The notes below the pieces were generated by a model. It did not search any database, had not been told where the DNA came from, and worked only from the letters and a program-made list of their open reading frames with translations. The translations under genes were made by a program, and so were the position numbers. From contig OX345636.1 of assembly GCA_947044365.1 (NCBI GenBank), positions 52,012,746-52,076,745 on the forward strand: 64,000 nucleotides of DNA, read 5' to 3'. How positions within the stretch are numbered: position 1 is the first letter of the stretch; each line of letters begins with the position of its first letter. The stretch comes from Petrosia ficiformis (lineage: Eukaryota; Porifera; Demospongiae; Haplosclerida; Petrosiidae). Positions 1 through 11,528 of this stretch are shown here, in pieces.

Positions 1-1856
1 CCTGAAAGAAGCTCCAGTCAAGGGATTAACCCATCCATGAAATATGTATAGAAAATTAATATTTACACTGTGCTAGTGGTGACGGCCGGGGAGGTGATTT
101 CTCACCACTGTTTAGACAGCGTGACTCTTGTCACATACATGTACATGTATGGAAAACAAGGTACATATTATAGTGTTTGTAATTCTTGATGTAAATCATA
201 ATGCAGAAATATAAAAATGGAGCAGTATATGTCTGCAGCAATTTAGACGCCAATTCTTTGTAAAACTACTAGAACTATGTCCATATTGATAATTATGATA
301 CTAGAACTAACACTATACTAAAATTATGAAGACATGTGGTATTACATACTTGATAGCTGAAATTTATGAAAGTTGCAGTTGCTTGTGGAAGTCACAAGAT
401 GCCAACTCCCATACTGTTTATTCTAATAACATCAATTCCCCCCAAAATGATAAGCATTTTGCTTCTATATTGAGCTAGACAGATAATTGCTTTCACCTTT
501 GTTTTATGACATTATGTAGATTATAATAATTATAAGTATACAGATTTACAATTTTCAACATTTGAATTTAGCCTGCCTGCCTGCATGAGCTTATTATAAT
601 TAATGTTCATTATGCAGTAATGAAAGCTTAATCAATGTGGAGAATACTCTTATATCATATTTGGAATAGAAAGCCATGGTATGGGTAATAACTACTAATT
701 ATGGATAATAACTACTAATTATAGCTCCTTAGACAATTTTATAGTATGATACAAATATAGCGTTTGTATAGTATTCAGACACATCAATGAATGAAGGATA
801 GGAGGATGTACCTCCCACATAAATAATTTAAAAGTGAGTTAAACAAAATTAAAATGTCTTCTACAACTCCAAGAAGGTCTCCTAGAATTGCTGCAAGCCT
901 TAGAGTAAAAATCCCCACTTGTAATAGTTTACTAGATTTTCAATTCAAAGTATATCCATATACACATTCACTAATTATCAGCATCATCTGGGATTGTGAG
1001 ATCTGTATGTGCCTATTACCCATCTATTCCCATTTTCTAAGAGTAGGGCAAGGGTGCCATTGTGAATCAGGTGGACCTTCAACAGAAATTCGCTTAAGAT
1101 TAATTAATTAACTATGACGTGATAATTACGATCTCACTTCAATGTACCCTCCTATTGCAAAATCCTGAGAATACTGTAAGTAGTAATATGTTATGGAATG
1201 GTCAATATATTCTAAAAATAGTAACTCATTTAGCACATGCTCTGTTTAGCTTTATAATTATTTATGTGGGAGTTGCAACTTCCTATCATTGATGTGCTCC
1301 TGACACTTGATAGTAGGTCGTGTGTATTTACGTAGTTAATTCCAGCCCACTTAGAAAGCCCTGATCAAAGTTTACTTGGTGCCATGCTATCACTAAACCA
1401 CACCACAGTGCATAATATACATGTATGTTATCAGAACCTCCGCAATATTTTTCTTTGCCTGCATGCAACATTTATCCATTAAAGAAGTGAAATCAGTAAC
1501 TGTTAATTTGTTGTGATTATTCATATGTGGACCATTTTTATATCTAGGTGAAAGCTGTTTCATTCTGGGAGTTGACAATATGGTAATTAGCATAGTTGAC
1601 CTATGTAATAACTGTGGGGGAAATTAATTTTGTAATATATACCAATTTAAGTTTAAAACTATTTTAGTGCAATTAGCAGTGAAAACAGCTTTACTTTAAG
1701 TATACGAATGTGATCTTATAAGTTAATGTTGTTTTATGCCTGCTGGATAGTTTTAATGTATCTTGCCCATGTTTGTATTTTGCCTATGTAGACACAAGTA
1801 TGATGTGGCGTAATAAATTATCATAGCACAGGTTATCAAGAGCTAGTACATGTATA

Positions 1857-2103
1857 ATAGGTTTACACAGCACAGGTTATCAGGAACTAGTATAAGTTTC
1901 GATGGTTTCCCCTTTTAGTAGTTCCCACAAATACTTAATGTAAACAGTAGGCCAAACTTACATGCATGTATTGCTCTATACATGGGTAAGCTTGACCACC
2001 TGTTTACGTCAAGTACATGTACATGTATTTGTGGGAACTACTAAAAGGAGAGACAACTGAAACTTATACTAGCTCTTGATAACCTGTGCAGTGTAAACCT
2101 ATA
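1857..2103. repeat. Foldback element FB1
   Basis: The left arm runs AGGTTTACAC...CACAGGTTATCA...CTAGTATAAGTTTC...CCCCTTTTAGTAGTTCCCAC. The right arm is its imperfect reverse complement, ending TAACCTGTGCAGTGTAAACC. The arms are about 100 bp around a short centre. The same element occurs at 7089-7332, 10782-11070 and 14495-14783, in the equivalent place of each array unit, so it was present before the array grew. Confidence 0.85.
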
Positions 2104-2267
2104 AATAGTTAAATACTAGCTCTTGATAATGTATTTCCTGAGCAATGTCTCAAATATGTATTGTATTGTTGTTGATTATTATTACTGTTGGCCAATAATG
2201 ACTAATAATGATTTTATGGTTGTAGTATAGTCTACACAGATGTATATATAATATCATTTACATGTAC

Positions 2268-3518
2268 ACGTGGACTTATGTGTACTGTGAAAGTTTCCTT
2301 ACCAGTTCATTTGTGAGCACACACCAAATCTTGTTCAAGATAATATGTGACCCAGCAAGTGAAAAGGGACAGTATAGCACAAAATTTACAGAAACCAAAT
2401 ACTATGATTGTTTCAATTTTATTCTTTTAAGTAGTATACTATCTTGGTCAACTGTTGTGAAACTCTTAATCTGCAGATTGTTATAGTTTATGTAGGACAA
2501 GTATTTAAAGTATGTCATTTTCATTGTAATTAATGAATTTACTCTTAATTAATTCAGCATTTTATCAAATGTAGCTGACGATGTCTACAGTGCATAGATA
2601 TGTAAGAGAATTGAAATTTTGTTACTTTTGACCCCTTTTTGCTTGCTTGGTCACAAATGATATGGTTACATGTACACATACACTTACATGTATGTGTACA
2701 GTTCTACAGTTTATGTGAATGTACACACCAAATCTTGTTCAAGATAATAATTATAATAATATGCATGGTTCAAACAATTAAAGAGTTTAATTGTTTTTCA
2801 GGGATGATGGGCTGTACTGCATGATGACTAACTGACAAGATAGACATATGTCGTACAGGTATGACTACTGTTAGTATACTGTGCAATGAGGTATAGGAGA
2901 CTCCAAATTGGTAGGGTATGATATATTCACACTCCATGACCTGTTCATAACTTCAGTTTGGAATCACCTACCATTTTCATATACTTATCCTTCCATTTCT
3001 TTCTGGTGTTGAGTTGTATTTTAATTCATTGCTTCATTATTGGGTTACAGTATAATCATTTATTAACTTTATGCGTTATTATTTCAGGGACAGGGAAATA
3101 TTTCTTATGACTTGGGTTATTTAGTTTTAAATAGATGAGATGAATACATGTGATCTAAATGTGTTTGCTACTTAGAAATGTACTCTTTAGCCATTGCTAT
3201 CTTAATGGATTAGACCTTATAACCTGGCCCATCCTTTTATGATAAGTGGAAGTGGGAACATCCCTGGAAAGCTTTAAAAGGGGATTTCAGTAGAGACACT
3301 GAAACCTTTCTAAATCTTCTACTGGGCTATTTTCTGGAGTATCATTGCAGGAATTATTATTAAGTAACAGAAAGCTTTAGAAATCAGTTCAAATAAACTG
3401 TCAACTAAGGCTTTAATTTGTTATATTCTGTCATTATACAAGATGTGACAACCACAATAGGTTAGAGCTTCATTGGGGCCAGACAAGCACACATTGTGCT
3501 CCAAACATTTCCTATTAC
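2268..3518. repeat. Internal duplicated block, first member
   Basis: This 1.25-kb block is nearly the same as 4236-5534, including the conserved 61-codon frame that starts near 2639 and 4609. It lies inside array copy 1. The separate 0.7-kb sequence between the two members (3519-4235) is absent from other array copies. Confidence 0.85.
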
Positions 3519-4235
3519 ATATAAATATATGTACCAATTATAATCAATTAATATCTCAAATCAGAGGGCTTGAAAACCTAACAATGACTCAATTAAAATA
3601 CTTATTCTGCTTCTTTGTGCATTAAGTAGATCAAGACAGGATAGGGATATTGCAACTACAATTATTAGATCAGATATTCAATATGACACTATAGTTGTAG
3701 ACTTTGACGAAGGCCATTTTTTGTGGGAGGAGAAACAGGGAGCAAACAGGGCTCTAGCTCCCATAATCTGTAGATAAATAAGTAATAGTTAGAGCATGCA
3801 CTCTCACGAGGGCTCTAAGTTACTTAGATCTATTACCATTTTCTTTTAGATAGTGTTGTAAAGAAGTAATTACTTGGAACAATGTTTTTGGTGGATAAAC
3901 TTCACTGTCCTGCCTTCTTGCTTCCATTATGAACTGTGCTAACATGCTGCTAGCTGTCATTTGTGTTAAAATTCATCTGAAATATTTCTTATTTTGCACG
4001 ATGAATTCCAAATACTATATGCCCATTTTGTTGTCTGCAAGGTTTTCTTTGGTAGTCTGCTTTGAATTGCTTGCATTGTATCATCTTTTGTTACAGTATA
4101 TAGCAAATCTTTGAAGCCATACTATTTATCCGTGGTTTCTATTCGCGTGTGGTTACGTGTTTTGATTGGCTTCAATTAATGCGTGTGGGTAACAACGTAA
4201 CTTGCGCATTAAGCTGTGTAGTCTGTTTTATGGTT

Positions 4236-5534
4236 GTACACGTGGACTTATGTGTACTGTGAAAGTTTTCTTACCAGTTCATTTGTGAGCACACACCAAA
4301 TCTTGTTCAAGATAATGTGACCCAGCAAGTGAAAAGGGACAGTATAGCACAAAATTTACAGAAACCAAATACTATGATTGTTTCAATTTTATTCTTTTAA
4401 GTAGTATACTATCTTGGTCAACTGTTGTGAAACTCTTAATCTGCAGATTGTTATAGTTTATGTAGGACAAGCATTTAAAGTATGTCATTTTCATTGTAAT
4501 TAATGAATTTACTCTTAATTAATTCAGCATTTTATCAAATGTAGCTGACGATGTCTACAGTGCATAGATATGTAAGAGAATTGAAATGTTGTTACTTTTG
4601 ACCCCTTTTTGCTTGCTTGGTCACAAATGATATGGTTACATGTACACATACACTTACATGTATGTGTACAGTTCTACAGTTTATGTGAATGTACACACCA
4701 AATCTTGTTCAAGATAATAATTATAATAATATGCATGGTTCAAACAATTAAAGAGTTTAATTGTTTTTCAGGGATGATGGGCTATACTGCATGATGATTA
4801 ACCGACAAGATAAAGATATATCGTACAGGTATGACTACAGTTATTATACTGTGTAATGAGGTATAGGAGACTCCAAATTGGTAGGGTAAGATATATTCAC
4901 ATTCTCGATTGACCTGTTCATAACTTCAGTTTGGAATCACCTACCATTTTCATATAATTATCCTTCCATTTCTTTCTGGTGTTGAGTTGTATTTTAATTC
5001 ATTGCTTCATTATTGGGTTACAGTATAATCATTTATTAACTTTATGCGTTATTATTTCAGGGACAGGGAAATATTTCTTATGACTTGGGTTATTTAGTTT
5101 TAAATAGATGAGATGAATACATGTGATCTAAATGTGTTTGCTACTTAGAAATGTACTCTTTAGCCATTGCTATCTTAATGGGTTAGACCTTATAACCTGG
5201 CCCATCCTTTTATGATAAGTGGAAGTGGGAACATCCCTGGAAAGCTTTAAAAGGGGATTTCAGTAGAGACACTGAAACCTTTCTAAATCTTCTACTGGGC
5301 TATTTTCTGGAGTATCATTGTAGGAATTATTATTAAGTAACAGGAAGCTTTAGAAATCAGTTCACTTGCAATACATAAATAAACTGTCAACCTATTGTTA
5401 TTATAATTATGCCTAGGGCTTTAATTTGTTATACAGAAAGTTACACGTACATGTAAGATGTGACAACCACAATAGGTTAGAGCTTCTTGGGACCGGACAA
5501 GCACACATTGTGCTCCAAACATTTCCTATTATAT
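4236..5534. repeat. Internal duplicated block, second member
   Basis: Second member of the pair with 2268-3518. Its end (from about 5355) carries the TTCACTTGCAATACATAAAT and GCCTAGGGCTTTAATTTG stretch seen in copies 2-4 but missing in the first member. The second member is therefore the complete 3' half of the unit and the first is the shortened one. Confidence 0.8.
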
Positions 5535-5873
5535 TGCATATTCCCAAACTTACTCAAGTCTGGTATAGACACATCCTTATTGGAAGTATGAAGTAGTCTA
5601 GTGATAAGGATATACAGTAGCTGTTCTTAAATTCTGCATCTCACACACTATAAACACATATAATCTAAACTGAATAATACAAGTTAGATGACGATTTGTT
5701 TTAATTTGTGTGAAGACTGTCTGGCAAATGATTGATTACTGTACAGTTAATTAGTTACTACATAGGGGCCTTTGAATTTTTAAAAAGTGTGGGGAAGTGT
5801 GTAGTTGCCATTGAATGGATTAAGATTGCAAGCTATTCATTGTCATCTTTCTTGTGTATAAATTGTTTATAGA

Positions 5874-8800
5874 CCTGTGCAAATATTTACACTGTGCTAG
5901 TAGTGACGGACCGGGGGAGGTGATTTCTCACCACTGTTTAGACAATGTGACTCTTGTCACAGAAAACAAGGTACATATTATAGTGTTTGTAATTCTTGAT
6001 GTAAATTATCAAAATGCAGAAATAGAAAAATGGAGCAGTATATATAATATAAATGTCTGCAGCAATTTAGATGCCAATTCGTTGTAAAACTACATGTACT
6101 AGAACTATGTCCATATCAATAATTATGATACTAGAACTAACTTTGTATAGTATCAGGACACATCAAGGATAGGAGCATGCAGCTCCCACATAAATAATTA
6201 AAAACGGGTTAAACGTAATTAAAATGTCTTCTACAACTCCAAAAAGGTCTCCTCGAATTGCTGCAGACTTAGAGTAACAACCCCAGCTTTTATTTTTACT
6301 AGAGTTTCAATTCAAAGTATTTCCATATACACATTCACTCATTATCAGCATCATTTGGGATCGTGAGATCTGTATTTGCCTATTACCCATCTATTCCCAT
6401 TTTCTAAGAGTAGGGCAAGGGTGCCATTGTGGATCAGGTGGACCTTCAACAGAATTTCGTATAAGATTAATTAATTAACTATGACATAATAATTACTTTC
6501 TCACTTCCGTGTACCCTCCTATTGCAAAATCCTTAGAATACTGTAAATAGTAATATGTTTATGGTAGGTAGTGTGTATTTAATTAGTCAATTCCAGCCCA
6601 CTCGGAAAGCCCTGATCAAAGTTTACTTGGTCCCATGCTATCACTAAACCACACCACAGTGCATAATATACATGTATGTTATCAGAACCTCCGCAATATT
6701 TTTCTTTGCCTGCATGCAACATTTATCCATTAAAGAAGTGAAATCAGTAACTGTTAATTTGTTGTGATTATTCATATGTGGACCATTTTTATATCTACAT
6801 GTAGGTGAAAGCTGTTTCATTCTGGGAGTTGACAATATGGTAATTAGCATAGTTGACCTATGTAATAACTGTGGGGGAAATTAATTTTGTAATATATACC
6901 AATTTAAGTTTAAAACTATTTTAGTGCAATTAGCAGTGAAAACAGCTTTACTTTAAGTATACGAATGTGATCTTATAAGTTAGTGTTTTATGCCTGCTGG
7001 ATAGGTTTAATGTATTTTGCCTATGTAGACACAAGTATGATGTGGTGTAATAAATTATCACAGCAGAGGTTATCAAGAGCTAGTATAATAGGTTTACACA
7101 GCACAGGTTATCAGGAACTAGTATAAGTTTCGGTGGTCTCCTCTTTTAGTAGTTCCCACAAATACTTAATGTAAACAGTAGGCCAAGCTTACATGCATGT
7201 ATTGCTCTATACATGGGTAAGCCTGACCAACTGTTTACGTCAAGTACATGTACATGTATTTGTGGGAACTACTAAAAGGAGAGACAACTGAAACTTATAC
7301 TAGCTCTTGATAACCAGTGCAGTGTAAACCTATAAATAGTTAAATACTAGCTCTTGATAATGTATTTCCTGAGCAATGTCTCAAATATGTATTGTTGTTG
7401 ATTATTATTACTGTTGGCCAATAATGACTAATAATGATTTTATGGTTGTAGTATAGTCTACACAGATGTATATATAATATCATTTACATGTACACGTGGA
7501 CTTATGTGTACTGTGAAAGTTTCCTTACCAGTTCATTTGTGAGCACACACCAAATCTTGTTCAAGATAATATGTGACCCAGCAAGTGAAAAGGGACAGTA
7601 TAGCACAAAATTTACAGAAACCAAATACTATGATGGTTTCAATTTTATTCTTTTAAGTAGTATACTATCTTGGTCAACTGTTGTGAAACTCTTAATCTGC
7701 AGATTGTTATAGTTTATGTAGGACAAGCATTTAAAGTATGTCATTTTCATTGTAATTAATGAATTTACTCTTAATTAATTCAGCATTTTATCAAATGTAG
7801 CTGACGATGTCTACAGTGCATAGATATGTAAGAGAATTGAAATTTTGTTACTTTTGACCCCTTTTTGCTTGCTTGGTCACATAAATTATAAATGATATGG
7901 TTACATGTACACATACACTTACATGTATGTGTACAGTTCTACAGTTTATGTGAATGTACACACCAAATCTTGTTCAAGATAATAATTATAATAATATGCA
8001 TGGTTCAAACAATTAAAGATTTTAATTGTTTTTCAGGGATGATGGGCTGTACTGCATGATGACTAACCGACAAGATAGACATATATCGTACAGGTATGAC
8101 TACTGTTAGTATACTGTGCAATGAGGTATAGGAGACTCCAAATTGGTAGGGTATGATATATTCACATTCTCCATGACCTGTTCATAACTTCAGTTTGGAA
8201 TCACCTACCATTTTCATATACTTATCCTTCCATTTTCTGGTGTTGAGTTGTATTTTAATTCATTGCTTCATTATTGGGTTACAGTATAATCATTTATTAA
8301 CTTTATGCGTTATTATTTCAGGGACAGGGAAATATTTCTTATGACTTGGGTTATTTAGTTTTAAATAGATGAGATGAATACATGTGATCTAAATGTGTTT
8401 GCTACTTAGAAATGTACTCTTTAGCCATTGCTATCTTAATGGGTTAGACCTTATAACCTGGCCCATCCTTTTATGATAAGTGGAAGTGGGAACATCCCTG
8501 GAAAGCTTTAAAAGGGGATTTCAGTAGAGACACTGAAACCTTTCTAAATCTTCTACTGGGCTATTTTCTGGAGTATCATTGCAGGAATTATTATTAAGTA
8601 ACAGGAAGCTTTAGAAATCAGTTCACTTGCAATACATAAATAAACTGTCAACCTATTGTTATTATAATTATGCCTAGGGCTTTAATTTGTTATACAGAAA
8701 GTTACACGTAAGATGTGACAACCACAATAGGTTAGAGCTTCTTGGGACCGGACAAGTACACATTGTGCTCCAAACATTTCCTATTATGTTGCATATTCCC

Positions 8801-9130
8801 AAACTTACTTCAAGTCTGGTGTAGACACATCCTTATTGGAAGTATGAAGTAGTCTAGTGATAAGGATATACAGTAGCTGTTCTAAAATTCTGCATCTCAC
8901 ACACTATAAACACATACATGTATAATCTAAACTGAATAATACAAGTTAGATGACGTATTGTTTTAATTTGTGTGAAGGCTGTCTGGCAAATGATTGATTA
9001 CTGTGCAGTTAATCTAGGGGCCTTTGAATTTAAAAAAAACGTGGGGAAGTATATACATTGTAGTTGCCATTGAAAGGATTAAGATTGCATATCTTAAAGC
9101 TATTCATTGTCATCTTTCTTATGTAATAGT
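5874..9130. repeat. Tandem array, unit copy 2
   Basis: A 3.26-kb unit collinear with copy 1 minus the internal duplication. It contains the same landmarks, including the 66-68 codon minus-strand frame at 6644-6850 that matches 1393-1593, foldback FB2, and the candidate mini-exon near 8039. It lacks the CTGAAAGAAGCTCC start seen in copies 1, 3 and 4. Confidence 0.85.
7089..7332. repeat. Foldback element FB2
   Basis: Same arms and order as FB1 at 1857-2103, with a few substitutions (TTTCGGTGGTCTCCTCTTT in the left arm). Confidence 0.85.
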
Positions 9131-9635
9131 GCATCTCCTGAAAGAAGCTCCAGTCAAGAGATTTACCCACCCATGAAATATTTATTTACACTGTGCTAGT
9201 AGTGACGGGCTGGGGGAGGTGATTTCTCACCACTGTTTAGACAATGTGACTCTTGTCACATACATGTATGGAAAACAAGGTACATATTATAGTGTTTGTA
9301 GTTCTTGATGTAAATCATCAAAATGCAGAAATAGAAAAATGGAGCAGTATATAGTATATATAAAAAAATTATGTATGACTTTTTTTTAAACGTCTGCAGC
9401 AATTTAGACGCCAATTCTTCTTAAAATTATGATACTAGTATTAACACTATACTAAAATTATGGTACCTACTTGATAGCTGCAACTTGTGAAAGTTGCAAC
9501 TGTTTGCTTATGGAAGTCACAAGATGCCACTGTTTATTCTAATAACAATAAGCCTGCCTACCTGCCTGCCTGCCTGCCTGCACTATTGTTCATTATGCGC
9601 AGTAATATAATGGGAAGGTATATAGAGAAAAAAGT

Positions 9636-10146
9636 ATCCCTATTATTGCTTTGTGGTGTCTATTATCATTCAGTAATCATGCCTGACTATCATGCCTGAC
9701 TATCATGCCTGACTATCATGGCTGACTATCATGGCTGACTATCATGGCTGACTATCATGGCTGACTATCATGGCTGACTATCATGCCTGACTATCATGCC
9801 TGACTATCATGGCTGACTATCATGCCTGAAACTCAACAGCCTGTTATTATTTTATTTTCTTTTATAGAACTTCAGAAATATATTTCAGGTTGAATAGCTA
9901 GCTATTAGTTCTAGTTCTACGTAAGCTACAAACAGTTTTCTTTCTTTCTTCCTGCTGATCTGTAGAGCTTGTCGCTCGAGTGCACGTTCTATTAATTGGC
10001 ACGCCCATTAATTGACCAAACCCCCCAGAATGACACAACTTCCTTAACTACGTATACAATGCATACTCACTCGTGCAAGTGCCACAAGAATATATATATA
10101 TACATGTATATATAGTTCGAACCCGTAGGAAAGCAATCATAGGAAT
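9636..10146. mobile_element. MITE with ATCCCTATGATTGCTTT termini, copy 1
   Basis: Its ends are ATCCCTATTATTGCTTT (9636-9652) and the inverted AAAGCAATCATAGGAAT (10130-10146). The interior matches 24215-24660 and, inverted, 24874-25280. Shared interior words include AGAAATATATTTCAGG, CACGCCCATTAATTGACC and GAACCCGT near the right end. No coding capacity. The similarity runs a little beyond the 17-bp core at both ends, so the true termini may lie 10-15 bp further out. Confidence 0.8.
9678..9833. repeat. 13-bp minisatellite inside the MITE
   Basis: Twelve consecutive units of CATG(C/G)CTGACTAT lie head to tail, the last one diverged. The other MITE copies have only one or two forms of the motif at this place (near 24284-24310), so the array expanded locally after insertion. 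Confidence 0.95.
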
Positions 10147-10781
10147 GCCCCTACAGGCTATAAAATGTCTTCTACAACTCCAAGAAATTCTCTTCGAATT
10201 ACTAAATGCAAGTAGTCAATGGTATTTATAAACTCCAACCCTTCATTTTTTCATTGATGCACTCCTGGCTCTTGATAGTAGGTAGTGTGTATTTAATTAG
10301 TCAATTCCAGCCCACTCAGAAGGCCCTGATCAAAAAGTTTACTTGGTGCCATGATATTTATAATATGTTATCAGAACCTCTGCAATATTGTTCTCCGCCT
10401 GCATGCAACATTTATCCAGTAAAATCAGTAACTGTTAATTTAATTAGAGCTGTGATCATGCATATGTGGACCATTTTTATATCTAGGTGAAAGCTGTTTA
10501 ATACATGCATTCTGGGAGTTGACATTATATGGGAATATACAATATGGTAATTGGCATAGTTGACCTACATGTACTGTTGCTAGTGTATTAAAGTGGGGCT
10601 ACCAATTTTTGATTGTTAAATTTAATTTTAAATCTATTCTAGTGCAATTAGTAGTGAAAACTACTTCAGGTATATGAATGTGATCTTATAAGTTAGTGTT
10701 TTATGCCTGCTGTATAGGCTTAATGTATCTTGCCCATGTTTGTATTTTGCCTCTATAGACAAAAGTATGATAAATCACTGC

Positions 10782-11070
10782 GCAGGTTACCAAGAGCTAG
10801 TATAAGTTTCGGTGATTTCCCCTTTTAGTAGTTCCCACATATACTTAACATAAACAGTGGGTCAAGCTTACCCATGTATTGCTTTGCACAGGTTACCAAG
10901 AGCTAGTATAAGTTTCGGTGGTCTCCCCTTTTAGTAGTTCCCACAATGTATAACATGGGTAAGCTTGGCCCACTGTTTACGTTAAGCATTTATGGGAATT
11001 ACAGGTACTAAAAGGGGAGACCACCGAAACTTATACTAGCTCTTGATAACCTGTGCAATGTAAACCTATA
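10782..11070. repeat. Foldback element FB3 with doubled left arm
   Basis: Two left arms in tandem (CTAGTATAAGTTTCGGTG at about 10797 and 10901) are followed by one right arm ending near 11070. FB4 in copy 4 has the same arrangement, so the doubling happened before copies 3 and 4 separated. Confidence 0.8.
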
Positions 11071-11204
11071 AATACTGTGCAGTGTCTTCTTGTTAATTAT
11101 TATTACTGTGGGCTAATAATGACTAATAATGATTTTATGCTTGTAGTATATTATAGTCTACACATATGTATGGCATCATTTACATGATGTTATTGGAGAT
11201 GTAG

Positions 11205-11345
11205 AACGAAAGAAAGAAAGAAAGAAAGACACCTGAGACAATGTAAAAATGAAAATGAGAGTTGCTTCAGGTGGGATTCAAACCCACGACACTCTGTATT
11301 CCAGACAGATGCTCTACCAACTGAGCTATATAACCAAGGCAGCTC
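11205..11345 (-). mobile_element. tRNA-derived SINE
   Basis: Read on the minus strand, a tRNA-like head carries an A box (TAGCTCAGTTGGTAGAGCA, about 11309-11327), a 5-bp anticodon stem (TCTGT/ACAGA) with loop CTGGAAT, and a B box (GTTTGAATCC, 11274-11283). It is followed by a short unrelated body and a (CTTT)n tail at 11208-11230. The acceptor stem pairs poorly. The apparent GGA anticodon would be serine, but the long variable arm of serine tRNAs is missing. I therefore call a SINE or tRNA pseudogene rather than a working tRNA. Confidence 0.7.
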
Positions 11346-11425
11346 AGCTGGCAGGGTCTGAATCAAACATCTCATACGCCTGTATGAGAACAGGCTAACT
11401 TAATACTAGGCATTAGGTGAAGGCT

Positions 11426-11528
11426 GGGGTAATGAAACCACCAAAGACACCAACACCAAACCTTAAGCATATAACATCATGTATATGCTTAGGTTTGGTG
11501 TTGGTGTCTTTGGTGGTTTCATTACCCC
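11426..11528. repeat. Near-perfect hairpin, 46-bp arms
   Basis: The left arm begins GGGGTAATGAAACCACC and the right arm ends GGTGGTTTCATTACCCC. The arms are exact complements over about 46 bp except for one extra T, with a loop of about 10 nt. It abuts the inverted segment of array copy 3, and no other unit has it. Confidence 0.9.

Larger units (their letters stand above)
1..5873. repeat. Tandem array, unit copy 1 (with internal duplication)
   Basis: This is the first of four head-to-tail copies of a long, non-coding-looking unit. Shared landmarks are the opening CTGAAAGAAGCTCC (14 here, about 9137 and 13094 in later copies), the stretch GGTGATTTCTCACCACTG (near 93, 5920, 9217, 13178), the ATGTCTTCTACAACTCC segment (854, 6223, 10167, 13879) and ATTGTGCTCCAAACATTTCC near the end. 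This copy is longer than the others because about 1.26 kb (2268-3518) is repeated at 4236-5534, with an unmatched 0.7-kb piece between. No ORF exceeds 85 codons and none resembles a known protein. Copies 1 and 2 are closer to each other than to copies 3 and 4. Confidence 0.85.

Noticed and set aside
9678..9833. CRISPR array
   Set aside because: The repeats are 13 bp, directly adjacent, with no spacers; it is a minisatellite in animal-type DNA.
11268..11341. Functional tRNA-Ser gene on the minus strand
   Set aside because: The acceptor stem does not pair, the long variable arm is missing, and a CTTT tail follows; it fits a SINE or pseudogene better.
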